Shown here piece by piece: positions 59,763 to 64,000 of a stretch of DNA of 64,000 nt. The notes beneath the pieces are model-generated. The model saw only the letters and a program-made list of their open reading frames with translations. It did not search any database and had not been told where the DNA came from. The translations under genes were made by a program, and so were the position numbers. Numbering within the stretch: the stretch's first letter is position 1; the number at the start of each line of letters is the position of its first letter. The DNA comes from Rosenbergiella metrosideri. GTDB taxonomy: Bacteria > Pseudomonadota > Gammaproteobacteria > Enterobacterales > Enterobacteriaceae. The DNA lies in assembly GCF_022602565.1 (NCBI RefSeq), contig NZ_JALBCV010000011.1, positions 1 through 64,000 of the forward strand, written 5' to 3'.

Positions 59763-60650
59763 TTAGGGCTCAGGTATCAGTTCTGGTCTGCGTGAGTGAA
59801 TCAAGAAATATACAACCCCGTCTTTTTTGGTTTCCGTGTAAGTTAAATAGCCAATTTTTTCTAGCTCTTTCATAGCATTACGGACAGCTAGGTTTTGAGC
59901 GCTATTACTTGATGTGAGGCTCAACCGGTCTTTAAGGCGGGCCATTGATATTTGAATAAACCCACGAGGCATACTTTCAATGTAAACGTATAGAGCTTGC
60001 GCGGATTCTTTCCTAGGAAGGGCTTTAATTGCCTTTAGTTGGAGAAGCACCTTATGATCGAAGGCGTACAGTTCCCACAACCTAGAATCACCTTCAAGGT
60101 GAACAATGTCTTTTTCAATATCGAATGTAGCAGACTGTAATAAGTGAGTTATAGTAGCTCTGGAAGCGTCTTTATTCTTAAAGCTAATAGTGATTGAAGA
60201 TAATCGAGAGAGTGAGTGGAATAGCCGATCGCGAGCACGTTTATTGATGTCATCAACAGCAATACCGCAGAGTTTAGCGAATTCGGTAAACGGAATTTGA
60301 ATGGAGTTTTTGTCTAGCCCGTACTTTGAAAATGCGCGAACTGACCCAATCCATGTTTTGAAGTCTGTGCTCATATCAAGTCTTGAGCCACGCAAGGTAA
60401 TGTCCGTGTAGCCCTCGGCTTTCGCTATTTCTAGTTCTCTAAAGTCCTCGCTAACATCAATAACATTAGAGCCACGAACAGGTTTGCTTTTAGCTGATGG
60501 CACAAATACACCCAACCGCATTAATGCAATAGGTTGGACCGTTCTATTGCTATTAGGTACCAGTGAATAAACTATTGATTCCTCGCCACCAATAGTCACT
60601 AAGGCGTCACTTATTGTTTTGATTTCGTTGTCATTTTCCATGTTACCCAC
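59763..60650 (-). CDS. repA: P1-type RepA replication initiator
   Basis: 295 aa. It closely matches P1 RepA as I remember it: TVQPIALMRLGVFVP, FRELEIAKAEGYTDI, LRGSRLDMSTDFKTWIG, VRAFSKYGL, SIQIPFTEFAKLCGI, LYVYIESMPRGFIQIS and the end LIHSRRPEL. The start may be GTG 60650 or ATG 60641. It binds the iterons on both sides and, with DnaA, opens the origin at 60.8-60.9 kb. In P1 it controls low-copy plasmid replication. Confidence 0.92.
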   Translation of the reverse strand: MGNMENDNEIKTISDALVTIGGEESIVYSLVPNSNRTVQPIALMRLGVFVPSAKSKPVRGSNVIDVSEDFRELEIAKAEGYTDITLRGSRLDMSTDFKTWIGSVRAFSKYGLDKNSIQIPFTEFAKLCGIAVDDINKRARDRLFHSLSRLSSITISFKNKDASRATITHLLQSATFDIEKDIVHLEGDSRLWELYAFDHKVLLQLKAIKALPRKESAQALYVYIESMPRGFIQISMARLKDRLSLTSSNSAQNLAVRNAMKELEKIGYLTYTETKKDGVVYFLIHSRRPELIPEP

Positions 60651-60684
60651 AAATCCTGGTTATCTGTTAGTTAAAACGGCTTTT

Positions 60685-60786
60685 ACCATGAATAGACTAA
60701 CAACCTACCATGAATAGACTAACGTTTACCATGAATAAACTAACATTTACCATGAATAGGCTAACATTTACCATGAATAGACTAAC
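60685..60786 (+). repeat. RepA iteron array (origin side)
   Basis: Five copies of ACCATGAATAGACTAAC (variants at one or two bases) start at 60685, 60707, 60728, 60749 and 60770, 21-22 bp apart. They lie between repA and the origin, as do the iterons of the P1 origin. Confidence 0.9.
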
Positions 60787-60832
60787 GCAAAGTGTATTTT
60801 TAACAATGAAAATCATAGACTTGGAGTGTCGG

Positions 60833-60903
60833 TGATCTCTTTTGATCTCCTTTTGTACTCTTATGATCTATTTATTTGATCTATCCAGTGGATAAGTGGA
60901 TAA
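60833..60903. other. P1-type replication origin core
   Basis: Four TGATCT words (60833, 60843, 60864, 60877) carry Dam sites. Two directly adjacent DnaA boxes (GTGGATAA, 60888..60895 and 60896..60903) follow. P1 oriR has the same parts: GATC-containing heptamers and tandem DnaA boxes beside RepA iterons. Confidence 0.85.
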
Positions 60904-60929
60904 GTAATCGCTGCCAGAAAAATACCTAC

Positions 60930-60954
60930 CTCAAATAACGAACCCCCTTTAATG
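60930..60954 (+). promoter_or_regulatory. Putative late promoter (tape-measure operon)
   Basis: CTCAAATAACGAACCCCC then TTTAATGG; fits the shared pattern with one extra base, 28 bases before the next gene. Confidence 0.5.
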
Positions 60955-60982
60955 GCCTCACATTGACATAACGAGGCTAATT

Positions 60983-61810
60983 ATGAACCTTCCATCATTT
61001 CCCCTACCTTCGCAGCCTTTTGTTGAGGTGATCTTTCGATCGCCTACCGTGCGCGATTCAATGGAGTACATCGACATTCAGCCGTTTGATACGGAAAAGG
61101 TTACTACTAAATATCTCAATGCCTTACAAGTTGGTGAGCTCAACGACAGTGGCCTATGGACCCAACAAGACCGCCGCACAGCCTTATGGTGGATTTTCGT
61201 TAACTCACGCGACAGCGCTTATCTGACTTACCAATATGAGTGTGGTCACTGTAAAGACTTTCACTTTGCTGACGTGGATATGAGCGATTTAAGCCAGGCA
61301 TATTCTGTCCTTGAAGTGCCACCAGCGATCGAGTGTGAAATCCCCGTAGAAGGCAATCCGGTTACATGGAAACTCGTTCCTCTCGATGGCCGTTCAGCGG
61401 AAATGCTCGAATACATGAAACACCAGTTACCCGAAACCGGTACCGAAGATTATGACGCCGCGCTAACCGAGCTACGCATTGCTGAGCTGGCACTAATGAC
61501 CCGAACTCAAGACGACCCGGAAGACTACAAGGTTGCCGCTGATTACCGTATGGAAATGATTAAGCGCATGGACCTTAACAGCGAGTTTTCGCCGCTGGTG
61601 GCACGTATTCAGCTAATGACCCGTGATTTAAAGCATGGCTTGGATATGGACGTAGAGAAAACCGGCGTATTCCTCAACCTACCGCAACAATCCTGCAAGA
61701 AAACCAAAAAGGGGGAGCCGCAGCTATTCACAGCACTGCGCGCCCCATTTCGCAATACAGAATTTATCTCACGGATTAGACCGGAATGGATGGCTAACCA
61801 TCATCAATAA
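60983..61810 (+). CDS. Tail assembly chaperone / baseplate hub candidate
   Basis: 275 aa. It begins NLPSFPLPSQPFVEVIFRSPTVRDSM, has a single YECGHCKDFHF (Cys pair), and a helical C-terminus. Its place directly before a tape-measure gene and an overlapping second frame is that of T4 gp26/gp51-like or lambda G/GT-type proteins. In P1 the genes before sit are bplA and pmgA, so bplA is also possible. The stop at 61810 lies in a frame-overlap region. Confidence 0.6.
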   Translation: MNLPSFPLPSQPFVEVIFRSPTVRDSMEYIDIQPFDTEKVTTKYLNALQVGELNDSGLWTQQDRRTALWWIFVNSRDSAYLTYQYECGHCKDFHFADVDMSDLSQAYSVLEVPPAIECEIPVEGNPVTWKLVPLDGRSAEMLEYMKHQLPETGTEDYDAALTELRIAELALMTRTQDDPEDYKVAADYRMEMIKRMDLNSEFSPLVARIQLMTRDLKHGLDMDVEKTGVFLNLPQQSCKKTKKGEPQLFTALRAPFRNTEFISRIRPEWMANHHQ

Positions 61811-61937
61811 CTTGGCCCTATACGGCTATCAGCCTGTAAGTGATGTGGAGAGCCTGGCCAGCTGGCGCGCCCTCGATATGAACAAGGCACTGGAAGAAAA
61901 ATATAAAAACGCCGCCAAGGGCAAGGGGGGGAATTGA
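61788..61937 (+). CDS. Overlapping-frame extension of the tail chaperone (start not clear)
   Basis: The +1 frame is open from about 61700 to TGA 61935..61937. From 61788 it reads GWLTIINNLALYGYQP, then VSDVESLASWRALDMNKALEE and a Lys/Gly end, which looks like real protein. No ATG with a ribosome site starts it before 61880. It ends on the TTG of the next gene (TTGA), as a translated frame would. Either a ribosomal shift (+1 or -2) makes a fused protein, or a small gene (pmgA in P1 order) is reinitiated. Confidence 0.5.
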   Translation, partial: GWLTIINNLALYGYQPVSDVESLASWRALDMNKALEEKYKNAAKGKGGN

Positions 61938-64000
61938 AACAGAACAAAACTCAGCTAGGAGTAATTCTAGCGATTGAGGAAGCTAGTACGGAGCAGCTAA
62001 AGGCACTGTCCCGTATTGAAAATGCGCTCTCAAATGATAGGCCGGTCAACACGCAATCAAGCGTTGCGACAGCACCTAGCGTCGCCTTGCAAGGGGTGAC
62101 GGTTAAGGCTAAGCGTAGAAATCGTGGTGCGCAATCCAACGCGCCGGTGAATGACAATGCTCAGAATGAAGACCTCGCCAAGAAGATTGCGAATCAGATA
62201 GCCAAGGTTCACGCACCGTTTGAGAAGCGCCGAGCCCAACGCAAAGAACAGGAACGCGACAGTAAAGGCCGCTTTGTCTCTGCCAATGCAGTACACAACT
62301 TGGGTGAAAGTAAGCAAGGTAACATCACAGTTGGTAGCAATGAGCGTATTCATGCAGAGGAATCGGATAGTGGTATCAATCGGCAAAAGTCAGTAAGAAA
62401 TGGGACGGCTGAATTGCCACTCATGAAAAGCATTACGACCCTGACCAGCACTATCTCTGAGCAAACCTCGGAAGTCGTTCGGATCGATAAGAACGGGCGC
62501 AAGCGTGACAGTAACGGCCGTTTTCTCTCGAAGGAAAAAGCCGATGAACTGAAAGCAAAGAACGGCGATAAAACCAAAAGTGCAAACGGTGAATTACAAG
62601 AAGGTTTCCTAAAACGATTAGGCTCCGCGCTGACTGAGCACGGCAACAAAAATGTGCAAAATGACGGCGCTGATATTGTTGGTACCGCAGCTGGTGGCGC
62701 ACTTTGGCAGATGGGGCGCGGTGCGTGGGATATTGCGAGCACCGCGAAAGATAACGCGGTTTCCGTCAATGATTGGCGAAAAAAACACTTTTCCCGTGAT
62801 CCTGAAAGCACGCCAACCGACACAGCCGGTCATGCTGAGGTAAATAACCATCCAACATCGGGCAATCTGGCATTAAAACCTGCCGTTGTTTATCCATCTG
62901 TCACCGCCAAGCCTGTAACGCCCTCAAACGCTCCTGACGCGTCCAAAGAGATATTTGAGGATAACGCCAAGAAAGAGCAAGTAAAGGCCACAGAGAAGCA
63001 AACAGCCACGCTCAGCGCCAAAGATGACGCAATTATTAAAAACCAAGAGGAAGAACTAGAACTCTTAAAGAAAATTGCGCACAACGGCTCTGCAAACGAT
63101 CCCCTCGGTAATGGCCTGTTTAAAAAGCTGTTCGGTAAATTCGGTCGCCGTGATGGAGATGGCCGTGGACGTAGCCGGAGCCAATCGCGCCGAAGTAAGA
63201 AATCAGGCAGATTAGAGCGGCTAAAGGACAAATTTAGACGTAAAAACCCTAGCACTGAGCCGGATGTAGACGAAAAGGCGAAAGGGTCTAATAAGCCTGG
63301 CAAGACCAAGCCCACCACAACCGCCAACGATAAATCGAAGCCAAAATCGAGCACGGCCAGTAACCCAACGCCTGAAAAAGCCGGTCCGACGCTCAAAACC
63401 GCTGACGCTGAAAAAGCCACTAAACCAACGTTAAAAGACGGGGGCAAAATTGCCGTTCAGTCTGAAAAATCGGTAATGGCGGCAGGGGGAGTCAGTTTCA
63501 GTGAGGCCGCTAATGATGCGGTAGGTGCCTCTGAGAAAGTTGGCGGTAAAACGCTGGCAAAAGAAGCCTTTAAAACTGGCGGTAAAGTTGCGCTGAAAAC
63601 CGGACTTAAAGCCATTCCGATCATTGGTACCGCTGCGGGTGTCGCATGGGATGCCGCAGACGGTTACAACGATACCGAAGGGCAGAAAAAAGCCTTTGAT
63701 CTGAAAGATGGCCAAGAGGCTACAAAGCGCGAAAAAACTGAAATGTCAGCTGCGAACGTAGCCGGGTTAGGGGGATTGGTACCGCTTGCCTCGCAAGGTG
63801 CATCATGGTTGGCCAACAAAACAGGATTCACGGATAAGACGGACGCGCTAGACGTTGATACCTCTGACATTGCTAAGGGGATCCATAAAGGCGTTGGTGC
63901 GGTGGGTGCCGCTGCAACAGGTGCGTATTCCCTGGCTAAAGGATTGTTTAGTACCAGTAGTGATGATAAGGCTGCGCAAGCCGCACAGATGCAGCAAGTT
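61934..64000 (+). CDS. Tape-measure/Sit-like protein, N-terminal part
   Basis: TTG start overlaps the previous stop, behind AAGGGGGG. The frame stays open to the window end, at least 689 residues. N-terminal half is charged and repetitive (DSKGRFVSANA and DSNGRFLSKEKA repeats). A basic stretch (RRDGDGRGRSRSQSRRSKK) lies near residue 400. Later Gly/Ala-rich segments (GLKAIPIIGTAAGVAWDAADG) resemble membrane-active helices of tape-measure proteins. P1 Sit has a transglycosylase domain that would lie further on. Confidence 0.7.
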   Translation, partial: MKQNKTQLGVILAIEEASTEQLKALSRIENALSNDRPVNTQSSVATAPSVALQGVTVKAKRRNRGAQSNAPVNDNAQNEDLAKKIANQIAKVHAPFEKRRAQRKEQERDSKGRFVSANAVHNLGESKQGNITVGSNERIHAEESDSGINRQKSVRNGTAELPLMKSITTLTSTISEQTSEVVRIDKNGRKRDSNGRFLSKEKADELKAKNGDKTKSANGELQEGFLKRLGSALTEHGNKNVQNDGADIVGTAAGGALWQMGRGAWDIASTAKDNAVSVNDWRKKHFSRDPESTPTDTAGHAEVNNHPTSGNLALKPAVVYPSVTAKPVTPSNAPDASKEIFEDNAKKEQVKATEKQTATLSAKDDAIIKNQEEELELLKKIAHNGSANDPLGNGLFKKLFGKFGRRDGDGRGRSRSQSRRSKKSGRLERLKDKFRRKNPSTEPDVDEKAKGSNKPGKTKPTTTANDKSKPKSSTASNPTPEKAGPTLKTADAEKATKPTLKDGGKIAVQSEKSVMAAGGVSFSEAANDAVGASEKVGGKTLAKEAFKTGGKVALKTGLKAIPIIGTAAGVAWDAADGYNDTEGQKKAFDLKDGQEATKREKTEMSAANVAGLGGLVPLASQGASWLANKTGFTDKTDALDVDTSDIAKGIHKGVGAVGAAATGAYSLAKGLFSTSSDDKAAQAAQMQQV

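Noticed and set aside
60685-60786. CRISPR-like array of 17-bp repeats
   Set aside because: Spacing is 21-22 bp with near-constant intervals of only 4-5 bp and no spacers, and it sits beside repA, so these are iterons.
61697-61720. -1 frameshift at AAAGGGG before the tape-measure gene
   Set aside because: A -1 shift there leads to the wrong frame; only +1 or -2 connects to the open extension.

Overview
This window is most likely part of a P1-type phage-plasmid (a temperate myovirus whose prophage is a circular plasmid) of an enterobacterial host. I recognise, from remembered P1/D6 proteins and not from a database search, distant homologues of DarB (2..6766), PacA and PacB (13262..16074), the C1 repressor (16090..17184), a Cre/Dre-type recombinase (17949..18974), the Ref nuclease (21745..22404), HumD (45138..45500) and RepA (59763..60650). 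Matching DNA sites sit in the expected places: TGATCA repeats like a pac site inside pacA, a rox-like recombination site upstream of the recombinase, an origin with iterons, GATC sites and tandem DnaA boxes beside repA, and dispersed copies of an asymmetric motif resembling P1 C1 operators. The host is inferred from the spanin pair, SOS box, DnaA boxes and about fifty copies of the E. coli Chi octamer.

Layout. 0-6.8 kb: the huge antirestriction methylase-helicase DarB. 6.8-12.7 kb: small accessory genes, including a VRR-NUC nuclease, two Tad2-like (DUF2829) proteins, a coiled-coil protein and a hairpin-rich non-coding stretch. 12.8-16.1 kb: a small DNA-binding candidate and the packaging genes pacA-pacB with the pac site. 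16.1-19 kb: convergent C1 repressor, a long regulatory intergenic region with a lox-like site, and the recombinase. 19-32.1 kb: early or accessory genes, mostly small and unknown, with Ref, a TerB-like protein, a DUF2786 protein and an orphan methyltransferase. 32.1-34.9 kb: two type II toxin-antitoxin modules. 32.9-40.6 kb: virion and baseplate genes ending in a hub and a gp5-like spike. 40.6-43.3 kb: RdgC and a fusion of a DpdA-like domain to a Dam methylase.

43.3-49.9 kb looks like a plasmid maintenance island: a second iteron replicon (pi/Rep_3 type), HicAB, HumD with a near-perfect LexA box, a putative modification-sensing nuclease, ParA with a small partner, and ParM-ParR with an iterated centromere. 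49.9-51.5 kb holds PAAR and lysis (Rz/Rz1) genes. 52.5-59.3 kb holds capsid, sheath and tail genes. 59.6-60.9 kb is the P1-type replicon. From 60.98 kb to the end are a tail chaperone candidate with an overlapping extension frame and the start of the tape-measure gene.

How it works together (inference). The C1-like repressor would silence early genes through the CTATTAGA motif found before rdgC, ref and several other genes. RepA, the second Rep, ParA and ParMR would maintain the plasmid state, and the recombinase would resolve dimers. On induction, a shared late-promoter element with a -10-like box but no -35 would switch on packaging, lysis, capsid and tail operons at six places. GATC methylation, possibly by the phage-encoded Dam domain, would gate pac cleavage, the recombinase promoter and the origin.
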